In this document: in pieces, positions 35,429 to 47,800 of the stretch
Numbering within the stretch: the first letter of the stretch is position 1
How the letters are laid out: each line of letters starts with the position of its first letter
Source of the DNA: Monodelphis domestica
Taxonomy: Eukaryota > Chordata > Mammalia > Didelphimorphia > Didelphidae
Direction of reading: 5' to 3'
Assembly (NCBI RefSeq): GCF_027887165.1
Contig: NC_077234.1
Coordinates: forward strand, 164,046,877-164,110,876
DNA length: 64,000 bases
Position numbers and translations under genes: made by a program
Notes under the pieces: model-generated
Told to the model about the DNA's origin: nothing
What the model saw: the letters and a program-made list of their open reading frames with translations, nothing else
The model's database searches: none

Positions 35429-35436
35429 TATATACA
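35429..35436 (-). promoter_or_regulatory. Pumilio-type motif 1 (TGTATATA)
   Basis: TGTATATA on the transcribed strand matches the PUM1/PUM2 consensus UGUANAUA. It is 316 bases past the stop codon, before the proximal poly(A) signal. Confidence 0.6.
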
Positions 35437-35751
35437 TTCACCAACTCGTGCCTTAAATGTGCCATTTACTCTAATACTACTGCGTAAGGAAGAAGGAACA
35501 TGAGCTCTAGCTGCAGTTTTCCACCCCACGCCTCTGCTGAGCCACAATGACGGCTCTATGGAGTGCCGGGGAAATTGTTTTAAAAAGTGCATCCTTCTAT
35601 TACTTCTACACAAAGCCTACTAGGAAACAATAGTTCATGTTCAACGTTTCTCCTGCCCGAGGACTCGTCTGCAGTGTCCATCGCAAGTCTTCCCGAGTCT
35701 GCAAATGACAAAACCAAACCTTGCGTCCTCTCCAAGCCTGGCGAGGAACAA

Positions 35752-35874
35752 TCATGCAAGTGAAGAAGAACTGGGCATCCCGTGAACCGTTGTGCTTGTT
35801 GGCGTCCCACTGATGGCGTTGAAAATATGAAGGGAATTGGGGAGGACGTTTGACTTCTCTTCCATGGGACAAAT
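35752..35874 (-). CDS. DOCK9: DOCK9 terminal coding exon and stop
   Basis: The coding part of the last exon encodes 40 residues from [18 protein letters not shown] to [10 protein letters not shown], then TGA (35754-35752). The acceptor is TTTGAG/ATTTG, with a G rather than a pyrimidine before the AG, so it is weak. The tail is outside the folded DHR-2 core and is Ser/Thr-rich. As I remember it, human DOCK9 ends in SSSSVV; here the last two residues are LA. Confidence 0.95.
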   Translation of the reverse strand: MCPMEEKSNVLPNSLHIFNAISGTPTSTTVHGMPSSSSLA

Positions 35875-38800
35875 CTCAAAAAGTAGAAAAGAAGACGAAA
35901 AAGGCAATGTTAGAGAACTGAGTCCTACCATCCAAGGATAAATACTTCTCAAAACAGCCTTATTTCAGGCAATATGAACTAATTCTGTCAGGAGGTCCTT
36001 CAGTTATGGAGGATAATGGCGTGCTCTGACACCTGGCTCTGGCGTGGTACACAGCCACATTTTTCATCTCATTAAGGAACTTGGTCAATGAGCATTTAAA
36101 TTAGGCATCTGCCTAATGTTTTCTAGGGATACTCAGAAAGGACCATCATAAGATCAACATTATCTCATAAACTAAAAGCTAAGAATAACCTTTTCTCTTC
36201 CTTTATAAGTTATTAGACATTTTTTAAATTTGTTTTTTTTTTTTTACTAAAAACAGGGGCACTTAACCTAGAGTCCAAAACGTGTTTTATTTTTAAAATA
36301 TATTTTAGTAACTGTTTTTGAATATCTTTTTTTCCCATGCATTTTAGTCTACCCACTCAAAAACATTATTTTGAGAAGGCAGCCTGGCTTCACACTACCA
36401 AAGGGGCCCATGCCATAAGAAAAGTTATTTAGAAGAAGAGGAAATTTTAGAGATAATTGAGCTCAAAGTCCTCCTTTAACTGATGAGGAAACTTGTACCC
36501 ACTAGTCTGTCAGCTCCTTGAGGGCAGGAAACAAATATTATGCATCTTTGGATTATACAGTGACTAAAATTATCTTACAGTTTCTTACAATTCAATGTAT
36601 TTTGTACTTTTTCAAAATCATTTTTATTTATTTGGTTAGCTATTTCCCAATTACATGTAAAAAAAAGACTTTTAACACTTATTTGTTTTTTAATTTTCAG
36701 TTTCAAATCTTTTCCTCCTCTCCACCTTTAACCCTTCAAATAATCTGATATTGATTATACATGTGAAAAGTCAGGTAAAATATTTCATGGTAGTCATGTT
36801 GCAAAAGGAAACAAAAATGGAGTGAAAAAAGTTTGCTTCTCTTTGTACTCAGTTTATCAGCTCTCTCCCTGCCTCCATCTGTCTCTTCCTCTCTGGAGGT
36901 ACATGGCAGCTTTCATCACAGGTTCTGGGGAATCTTACAATTCAATTTCAATTTTTATTTAGTTTCTACTCTGTAATAAGCATAGAGGGCACAAAGACAA
37001 AAGCAAAAGCTAGTCCCCATCTTGAAGAGGCTCTTATTTTACAGCAGAGTATGCATGTATACAGATAATGAATGCAAGAGAACTTCAGGGACAGAATGTT
37101 AACAACCATTTATTTGTGTATGGGGGGGGGGGGGGGGAGTAAAGGAAAGTATTGCATTGAAGGTGGCATCTAATTTGAGCCCTGAAGTCAACTAGAGCTT
37201 CTAGGAAGCCTCAGAGAAAAAGAGAGTGTCAATTCCAGTTAGGAAGGATTACTTTACAAAGGAAAGGAGAGGAGAAATAAATAGTATATTCAGAGAAAAC
37301 TTAGTCTGCCACTTTGGCTGAAAGACAGTGTCGGCATTGGCAAACTCATCAATGAATAAATATGTATTGACCACTAAGCCCCAGGGTAGGTGCTAGGGTT
37401 AGGAAGAGAAAAACGAAACAGACCTTGTCCTCAAGGAGTGGATTTTGAGCAGGGGAGTGACATGGTCAGACCAGAGTCTTAGAAATATTAATTTGGCAGC
37501 TGTGTGGAAACCTGATTGAAGATGGAAGAATAGCCCTACTGCTACAATTTTCTTTGTAGGAAATGGCAAGGGTTCGAATTAGGGCATTGCCATTTAAATG
37601 AAGATAAAAGTGTCCATAGGAGAGGTCGTTATTTAGTTGGGTCCAACTTTCTGGGACTCCATTTGGGTTTTGTTCTGTTTTTTTGTTTGTTTGTTTTTTG
37701 GGGTTTTTTGTTGTTGTTGTTGTTGTTTTTGTCAAAGATCCTGGAATGCTTTGCCATTTCCTGCTCAGCTCATTTTACAGATAGGGAAACTGAGGCAAAC
37801 AGGTTTAAGTGACTTTCCCAGGGTCACACTGGAAGGGACTGAGGTTGTAATTGAACTTAGGAAAATGAGTCTTCTTGACTTCATACCCTATCCACTGGGA
37901 TTATCGAATCAGATCAGATCAGAGACTCATCAATGGAAAGGAGAATGGAGATGATCTAGGCTAAAGAGGTTGTTAAGTCCCCAGTCTAAAGTTACATAGA
38001 CAAGACACAGAACTGGGTCTAAAACCAGGTTCTTTGACTTCCAATGAGGTACTCATTCTACTGTACCACACTGGCCCCAGTGGTGAATGATGTGCTCAGG
38101 GAATGGGGGCTCAGGGAATTTGACACAGCTTCATCCTAGCTCCCCCAACAAATATGCCTCTTTGCCTCAAAACAAGCAACGTTTCCCACTTTAAGAGCTT
38201 TTTGAAAGGGGCAAATAATCTACGACTCTGGAAAGCCATACTTGAAATACTCTGGAGGGCAATATTCTAAAATAATCAGAGGAAAGTTCATTTCCTTAAT
38301 ACATGAATTTATCAATATCAGTGGCAGAACAGGACTCAGGATTTGAATAGAATTTAGTCAATCAAAGATGACAAACAAAAAACCGAAACCAATAAACATT
38401 ACCATCCCAGCTGATCATGTTTGCATGGGGGAGAAAAGAAGCGAGAGAATTAAAGTTCAAGAATTTCAATCCATAAAAACCTGTACATTAAGTCATCCTG
38501 GGACAGATGACAGCTTTGTACACACAAGATATTGGCTTACATTCTGAATGGGCTGGTGTTATATTGGTTAACATCTAAATTAATGCAGGAAATTTGTGAA
38601 AAGAATCCACGCTAAATGAGGCTGACATTAATTATGAGGAACACAAGAAATAAAGTTACACGGTCATCAATTTTAAAATATTACAAACCCGGAGATCTAC
38701 ATATTCACAAAACATGAACAAGTGAGTGATGATTGCACATTATATTTTAATTCAAATGAGTACATTGGGAAGAATTGATGGATAAAGAGGCTTAACAAGC

Positions 38801-41800
38801 AAGGCATATGTAAGTGTTGTAGATCGAATTTTAAAATAGCAAAGTGACTTAAAAGAATTCCCATAGGGTCGATGGAGGCTTATGGTGAAACTCTATTTGA
38901 TGAAATAAAATTTATTAAATAAAATTTAAATTTGAAAATAAATAAAATAAAATTGTGTTCTTCAATTACATTAAAAAAAATTTTAACCTTTTAAAAAAAG
39001 TTTCAGCTACATTCTTACTCTCTCTCCATCCCTCCCCTTCCGGTCCCCTCCCGGAGACAGCAAGCAATCTAGTACCGATTTTACATGTGTAATAGTAGAA
39101 AACACTTTTCCTTATTAGTCATTTTGTGAAAGAGAACTTGAACCAATGAAATAAAGTGAAATATAGCATGCTTTAGTCTGCATTCAGATGGGATGAAGGT
39201 AAATTTGAGGGACCAAAAATCTAGAGACTGCTTTGCCATGTCCAACCAATGGGCAATCTGACAACGATCTTTCTTAGAGAGGAGGGACTTGGAAAAATAA
39301 CTTGTGCTTTGGTGATGGGATAGCAAAAATGTGAAACCCTTCTTCTCTTCTGAAGGAAAAGTACTGGACAAAAAGTCTAGGCAAGTCTGGAGTGGGCTCA
39401 GAAGCCCCAACTCAATAGAGTATCCCAGAGCACCACTTCTCTGCTTCTTCCATGGTTAGGATTTAGTACTTACCTGTTCGTGCATGATTTCTGAAAGCTC
39501 TTTTGCCATTTCCCTATAGTTAGCCTTCATTTCTTCCTGATATTCCACCTGATCTTCTTTAATAAGACGCTCATTTACTGCCAGAGCTTGGCCACATGCT
39601 TCAACAAATTGCCTGAAATGGGGAAGGAATGGCTTTAGAGGCTGTCAAGATGGGGAGAGGTGTGCCATTCTCTGTTTTTCTGACCCCTGCGTGGCTACTT
39701 AGCAATTTAGTGATATTTGAACAGAGAAGGAAGTTTAAAGGACTACCAACTATTGGGAAAGATAAACAGGCTTGTCATTAGAATTCGGATGTAATTAAGT
39801 GAATAATCAATCTTAATCCTTCAGGACTAATTATAGTTCATTTTAAGGTTTACAAGGTGCTTGAAAAATATTCTTTCCTTATATCCTCATACCAACCCTC
39901 ACGAGGAGGTACTTTTATTATCCCCACTTTAAAGAAACTGTGGCTGAGGAAGTTTTGGTGACTTGGCCCAAGGGGACAAAATTATAAACTGTCTGTGCCC
40001 ATCTTTCACTTAAGGTCTTCCTGAATCGGGAGGCTATTGTTCAGTCATTTCAGTTGTGTCCAACTCTTTGTGAGTTGGACTGGATCATGCCAATATTGTC
40101 CATGGGGTTTTCTTGGACAATGACTGGAGTGGTTTGCCATTCCCTTCTCCAGAGGCAAACAGGAGTTAAGTGACTTGGTTTCTTAGGAGAATAGCTTTAT
40201 TGGGAAATAATTGTGATAAGAAAAACAAAAATTATCAATACAATATGTCTTGAAACCTGAAAATTTTATGATTTTACCTGAAAACTTCCTTCAAGAGCTT
40301 TATTTTATTATCAGCATATCTTTTGGTATTTGAGTCATCTAAGAAAGCTCGGGCATATGCGAGGGGACCAGCATTAACCTATGTAAAAGAAGAATGCATT
40401 CCAAATTAATAAGACAAATGACGATGAGAATTTTAGTCATTTTTCCCCCATGAAGCCATATAAAGTAGTGCACAAACTATTTAGATTTAATGCCAATCTT
40501 CTAAATGCAGTGACATTTCTACAGAAATTCATTCAATGCCACTTGCAAACTACTACGTACATGAGAGCTATAATTGTTTTAAGATTAAGATTTAAGTGTC
40601 ACAGTAATTTGGAGTTAAGGGACAAGAAGTTACCATAAACTGCTCTGTACTGGAGAATGGCAATCTCGAGAAGCCTTTCAGAAAAAGCCTGGCATCAATT
40701 TAAGAGAATTATTTTCTGTGGTCTCAGCCTAGCTCGGATTTTGGTGGGCTCAACCAAAACTGTATCTCAGTCCTTCCTCCAGGTTTCAAGTGAAGTTATG
40801 CATTTCAGAAAGCTTTCAAATAAAGATGGAACCATGTCATGCTTTCCCAGTATCCTTTACCCATTAGACAGAGGCGGAGGCATTCCTGTTACGGGTGCCC
40901 GTACGTCTCCATTGACCTTCCTGATATTCCTATCTGCTTCCAAGCTGCAATCACTGTAATCAGTACAGTTCCTGTTATCAATTGCTTTGTTTTTCACCAG
41001 TTTAAAAACCTGGCCAGATGCCATGATCACAGACATGCATATGGCTGGAATATTTCTCTCAGTTAATTGCTAACTTGTTTTGACACATGATTTTTTTCAC
41101 ATTCACAAGAGAATGTGGAACGACTGTTTTGAAAAGCGAAGTTTATTTATTTATTTATTTATTTATTTTTGGTCTGTTAAGGAATGACATGTGAATCTTT
41201 TTTATGCAGCAATCTAAAGTTAAAGGAAATTGTGATTGGCTTAGCAATAAAGGGGAGGAGTAGTCACTGTAACCAATAGATGAAAACAGATCATAAGAGA
41301 AAATGGGGAAGACAGATGATGGAAGACATAATGCCAGGGAGGCTCTGGGTTTTATGCACTTGGTCATATCAAGGTACAAATTTTTTCCTCTTCTTGTATC
41401 CCCAGGGCTGAGCACAATGTCTGGCACATAGTAGGAACTTAATAAATATTTATTGATTGACCAATTATTAGGAAAAGGAAGAGCAAACTGCTCATACTGA
41501 AAAGGGACATTGACACTTTCTTCTCAATGGGAAATACATTTAAGTTAGTCACAACTTTTGATCACAAATTAGTTACTTAGGAACCAGAAAGAAAAAACGA
41601 ACCAGAACTCTTGTTCATGTAAAAAGGCCTGTCAACAAACATTAATTAAGCACCTACTATGTGGGAGGTACTGTGCTAATTACTGGGGATTCAAAGAAAG
41701 TACAAAAAAGACCCAAAACAAAAAGCAAAGTCATTTCCACTCAGGATGTTCACAATCTAAAGGGGGAGGGAGGGAATAACATAAAAATAACTGGGGTTTT

Positions 41801-44800
41801 TGCTTTTTTTGTTGTCTGTCCAGAGCTTAAGACAGTGCCTGGCACACAATAAGTGCTTAAATAAATGCTAACTGGCTGACTACAAATAAATATACAAATA
41901 TTGACATATATAAATATGCAAATAAACATATATATAGACAAAAAATAAGCTTGAGATGATCAATAGAGGGAAGGTAATAACATTAAATGGAATCAGAGGC
42001 AGGAAAGTGGCTCAGTAGATAGAAAGCCAGGGCTAGAGATGGGAGGTCCTAGGTTCAAATCTGGTCTCAGACACTTCCTAGCTGTGTGACTCTGGGAAAG
42101 TCACTTAATCCCACTGCCTAGTCCTTACTGCTCTTCTGTCTTGGAATCAATACACTGTATGAATTCTAAAACAGAAAGTAAGAGTTTAAGGGGGGGGGGG
42201 AGTGAGAGAAAAGAGAAAAAAAGGAAGTGGAGACACCAATTATTAAATATATAAATAAACATAAAATAAACACAAAAATAAATAAATAAATGTAAAACAA
42301 AATTATATTATTAAATGGCTTTTTCAAAGAATTTAGTCACAAAGAAGAAAGGGAGAAAAAGATGCCATCAAAGTAGGAAGGTAAAGACAAAATTGACTGG
42401 TCACCTGGTGAGAAAGAGAGAAAACTGGTTCATAGCAAAAGTGTTTCTAGAGTAGGGATGGGTTTCAGTCTTTGCTGGTGTATCTCCAAAGGTTTACGAC
42501 AGAGATTGGCACATGGCAGGCACTGACAAATACTTTTTGATTCAGGGATATGCTTAGTGTCAGAAGAAAGTGAGGAAGGTCTCTAACACACTGGGGAGAC
42601 CTTCTGTGTAGACCTTTTGTGCAGTGGATGGAATGTGGCCATGGATCACAAGATGGCAGACATTCAGTATCATTGAAAGGGATTTCCAAGTGAATGAGAT
42701 CATAGATAGGTTTGAGAGAGAACTCGCCCACCAGGTCGTGGGATGCTCTGGGGAGTGAATGTTTCATAATTTGTCACATCTGATTGCTCACTTGTTTTTA
42801 TTTAACCATTTTTCTTGTCTACAACAAAGGATTCTGGGAATCCTGAGGAATAACTGTTTCATCAATGAACTTTTAAAGAGAGTTAATATATCTCTATAAG
42901 TGACATTCTTGCTTTCCTCTCTAACAAGTTTGCTATGTTGTATTTGGAAGAGAACCTTGGGGGTTTCTCAAAAGAATCAAGATTCTCTTCTAATGAAACA
43001 CAGCAAACCTAATCTTGTTAGAGAGGAAAGCAAGAAAGTCACTTACAGAAATATATTAACTCTATTCCTTTATTATTAAATAAATAAAACCTCTGCAGAA
43101 AACAGTGGCCCATTTGTTTGAGCTTATTCTTCTTTTGGGCTACCAGTACTTTCAATCTGACTTGCCCTCTGTTGGACCACCAGAACTTTATTTTTTTAAA
43201 CTTTTACCTTGTATCTTAGCATTGCAAATGATTATCTGTTCCAAGGTAGAAGAGCGGTAAGGGATAGGCAATTGGGGCTAAGTGACTTGCAGCTAGGAAG
43301 TGTCTAAGACCAGATTTGAGCCCATTATCTCCCATCTCCAAGCCTGGTTCTCTATCCACTGAGCTGCTCTGGACCATTAGGACTTTCAATCTGACCCACA
43401 GACAGGTTTCTTGAGAGGACAGGGACTCTCTTTTTTTAATTTGTACCCCGAGGAGAGTGCTGACATGGTAAATGCTTAATAAATGCCTTTCCTTTATTTC
43501 TTCTATACATACATTGTTTCCTTAGGACAGGGTTTAGAGAGATCTCCAAAACTGGAGCTGCTGATCTACCTTTCCCAGTTAACGCCAAGGTTCTGTGCCC
43601 TCCTCTTTCCCCCGTGTGTGTGCATATCTGTATAGAGTGTGTACTTGAATCCATATATGGATTTTTTTTTTAACTTCTAAAGATAACTTCGAGAAAGCAA
43701 AGCAGCTTGTCTTCCCTTTCAGCACAGACATTTCCAACCAGGCAAGCTGCACTCTCACCTGAACGCTGACACTGCCCTGGAGCTTTAACTGAAGCTTGAT
43801 CATATCCACTTCAGCCGAGGCACACAGCTGCCGGAGCTCAGCCACCTTCTTACTCATCTCATCAATGGCCACCTCGATGGGATTCAGATCCGTGTGGTGC
43901 TGGTACATCACAGGGATGCGCTTCTTCACATAAGGGAAACAGTGGATTGCTGATGGAATGGAACGAGATCACACACAGTTAGCAAAATGTTTTCCCAACC
44001 TCACACACACATAGCCACTAGCTTCATAATTCGGATAAGCTATGTCAACAGCCCCAAGACTTTGGGGACATGAGGTACAGGTAGCTTAATTTGGTGCCTG
44101 GGACAAAGCAAGCAGTCCATAAATGTTTCATCTTTTTAAAGTTATCCTTCTAGACATGGAGAGGCAGTATGGTGTAGTGGAAAGAGCTGTGGCAGCCATT
44201 AAAAGAACTGGGCTCTGATTCTTTTTCTTCACTTTAACCAACTCTACCATGAAATTCCTGTAATTACGCACAGTCCCAATGTCTTGCGGCTTTTGTTTCT
44301 TCACCTAGAACTCCTGTCTGAGTTACCTAACTCATGAACAAAGCAGCCTTATACTTGGCTATTTTCTTTTCACGTACTTATTTGAAATTATCTTCAATTT
44401 ATGCACAGATTATTCTCAAGAATATTTTAGGTATAGAGAAGAAAACACAGCTCATTAAGTACTGATCCTTCCTGTTCATCTTTTTTTTTTGTTATTGTTA
44501 TTCGCAATTTTTTGGGAATTCTTTTGGAATATTTCTTATTCCTTTTTTTACTTTCTTACTTCTTTTAAATACTTTGAAAATCTATGATTGCCTTTAAAAT
44601 TGTGTTCTAGGACAGAAATCAGCTGCTTTTCCTAAACTGATTTCCAAATGTAATGACTCCTTTATCAATAAGAAGAGATCCCAGTAGAAACCCTGAGAGA
44701 TCTGTTCCATTTTATTCCATTTTCAGTCTCATCTCTTAGCAGATTTCATTTTGTTGGGTCTTATTCCATACTTTATGTAAGAACATCTTTCCTTCCATCA

Positions 44801-47800
44801 AGCATTTCTGTTTTGTCAGATGATTTTGTCTAATATTCCCTCTTGGGAAGTGTCTGTACTTGACAAGTAAACCAAATATGCTCTGGCTAAAGAGATTTGG
44901 GGTTCTGGCTACCCCATTTGTGATTATTTTATGCCAACAAAGTTTCTCTCAGAGCAACGAGTCAATGTCTTTGATGGTGACCAATGAAGCTGACCAAAAA
45001 TTTAAAAAAAAATGGCTTTATGGGTATCTGGTAACTGTAGGAAGTTAGGTGGTACGATAGGAAAGAATGTATTCATTTTGGAGTCAGGAAAAGCTGAATT
45101 CAAATTGTGTGCCTCACACCCTTGCCAGCTCTGAGACTAATCTCAGCTGGCTTATGAGCTGTGTGCCCCCAGGCAAGCCACTTTAAACTTTCTCAGTCTC
45201 AGTTTCCTCATATGTAAAATGGTAGTAATAATAGAACTCACCTCACAAGGCAGCATTGTGAGGATCAGATGAGATAACATGTCAAGACCTTTGTAAACCC
45301 TTAAAGTGCTGCATTAATGCTTACTATTATTATTATCATTACTACAATTCCCGGGGTGTAAGGTAGATTCCCTCTGGAATGTTATGGAAATGCTTAGACA
45401 AAGACAACACCATTATGTATAACTAAGTTTATATAACAATTCAATGTATCAAATATTTATTAAGTATCTTATGTGCTAGATGAGAAAAAATGGGGAAAGG
45501 CACAAAATAAACATAAAATAACAGGGGATGGGGAGGGAAGTTGGAGATGGAAGACTGTGTAGGGCTGACAGAAAACAGAATTAAAACACAGGATGGGGGA
45601 GATCCAGGATTTTGGCTTGTGGCAAGCATAGCACAGGTATTTGATAGCAAAGGGGGCTGGGATAAAAAACACTGAGCACAGTGAAGTATTTTCTTCTTTC
45701 TCCCAAAATAAAAGGCTAAAGCACAAGTCAGACCGCAGTATACTGGGAACTGTCACCCGATTTCTTCTCTTTGCAGAGCTGCCATATGACCCAACACATT
45801 TATTTTTTCCTCTTAAATATTTTGACTCTGAATTGAAAGAAATAATTCCTCGTTTTGGTGTTCTATTAGCTCAAGATAACAGATATGGGCTGCCACTGCT
45901 TATCCAACTCCTGGATGGCTGTGGTTCAGTAGAACAGGCTATCACCCATCAGATAATGTTTCCTATGCCAAAATCCATGAATGATGCATTTTAATGGAAT
46001 AATCGACAAATTCTGACTTTGACTCTTCAGTGAACTCTTTTCTCATAGAATGAGAAATAAAAATGCTTGAGCAGCTAGAGTAGTTGCAGCTGGAGCTGAA
46101 AAATGCTGGTAGTTGATAATTTCCATGGAGACCTCCCCTCCCCCAAGACCTTTCCCAATGTAGTGATTCTGTCTAACAAAGATTTCCTGGCAAGGCGGGC
46201 ATCTCTATGGTTGCCATAGCAACCTGGAAGAAAGAATGAGCCTATTAATGCAGAATTAGATACTCTAATCATGGAAATAATTTTTTAAAGGAAAAGAAAT
46301 TTCTCATTAATTCAAATTTTTGGTCACCTTTATCCCAGGAGGAATGGGACATTTCTTGAAACAGGTGATTCTGCTAGTTATTAAAAATCAGTCACAAATA
46401 CCAAGTTTGAGAAGATGGGCTATTTTATAATAAGCCTGGCACTCTTCTTCCTCAATCCTCATTAAAGATTATGTCAGAGAGATGTTTATAATTTAAATGG
46501 TGTTTCTCAGAGCTGTGGTGTTAGATATGATTCTAGTTAAATTAATAATGATAAGGGATAGCTGATGGTTAGCTATCCCTTTGCAAAATTTGCAAAGCAC
46601 CTTGCATGCCTCATCTCATTTGTTTTCCACAATGAAGCACTTAGGCTACTTGTATTTTTAATCCTCATAGGGCAAGGGTGTCTTACCTAAACCTGGTATC
46701 TTTCCCACTGCAGGTGCTGAACAAATTTTAAAAAAATGAATGCTAGTAATAATAATAATAATTATTTCTATAGCACTTCTAGGTTTACAAAGTGCTTTCC
46801 TCCTGAGTCCAGGAGGTAGGTAGTGCAAATATTACCATTCCCATTTCATAAACAAGGAAACTGAGCTCAGAAATTAATAATCTGTTCCTGATCATGCCAC
46901 TACTAAAGTTCCATGGCAGAATCTGAATCCAGGTCTTCTGACTCAATTGGATAAGTTTGGTTACTATCCTATTCTGAGATACTATCCTGATGTTATCAGC
47001 TCTCCTTTTGGAGCTAGAATGGAACTTCCCCATCTGGAATAGCATCCTCAAAACTTGACCTTGAGAGACTATGTCTCCCTGCTTGACCAGACTTGCAGAC
47101 TTGAGACATTTTGCCATCTGTTGTCCTGTGATTGCCTTCTTTCCCTATCTAGAACCTCTGAACCAGAACTCTAGAGACCATATTGTGGGTGAATTAATGC
47201 TTTCAACTCTAGAGCTTTGTCTTGGAGCTAAGCTCTCTTGAATGGGGAGAGTAAACTATTTATATATATATAAAAATAAAATCTATTATGTAATCTATTA
47301 TGTACTGATTTTATCCATCATTCATGTGATTTCCCAGGTTAAAAAATATCTTCCCTGATTACTACCTCAGAGAGGCACTTTTCTAAATGTCAGGTTCCAG
47401 TGAAAAACCATGAAAAAATAGACAATATTGTCTTTATCTTCTTTCAACCTAAAAACTAAATATTATCCAAGTATTATTGGAAAATCCATACCTGTTAATA
47501 TTGTACGTCGTTTGCATTGTTCTTCAACACCACCCTGGCGCTTACCACTCTGAGTAAAGGGCATTTCAAACATGAATCGGCGGATGTTATGAGTTCTTTC
47601 AAAGTCAGTCTTCCTTTCTTGCAATTCCTTTTCATCAAAAAATGGAGTCACGTGTGTCACTTGGATATAGGCATACTTTGAATCCAAATCCTTAGGGTTG
47701 ACCTTACATGAAAAAAAAAAAGAAAAAGAAAAAGGAAGGTGGAAAATATGGAAAGGAGAATAATTACTTTTCTCTTCCCCTGAAATGCCCTTTTATAGAT

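Larger units (their letters stand above)
34682..35751 (-). other. DOCK9: DOCK9 3' untranslated region
   Basis: About 1.07 kb of non-coding sequence follows the stop codon and runs to the distal poly(A) signal at 34705-34700. It is notably free of SINEs and LINEs, unlike the sequence on both sides, which suggests constraint. It contains four UGUANAUA (Pumilio-type) motifs and a second, proximal AAUAAA. The 3' end is inferred from the signal position, not from transcript data. Confidence 0.8.

Noticed and set aside
35583-35589. miR-17-family seed site (GCACTTT on the minus strand) in the 3' UTR
   Set aside because: A single 7-mer match is expected by chance given the number of miRNA seeds.
35580-35879. 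Long overlapping minus-strand frames in the last exon
   Set aside because: They are out-of-frame readings of the DOCK9 final exon and 3' UTR.
43436-43654. Minus-strand frame continuing from the 43.8-kb exon
   Set aside because: It lies past a clear GTGAGA donor and is intron.
46553-46581. Perfect 11-bp hairpin as a terminator or miRNA
   Set aside because: Too short for a miRNA precursor, and intrinsic terminators of this kind do not apply to a vertebrate intron; short hairpins of this size occur by chance.
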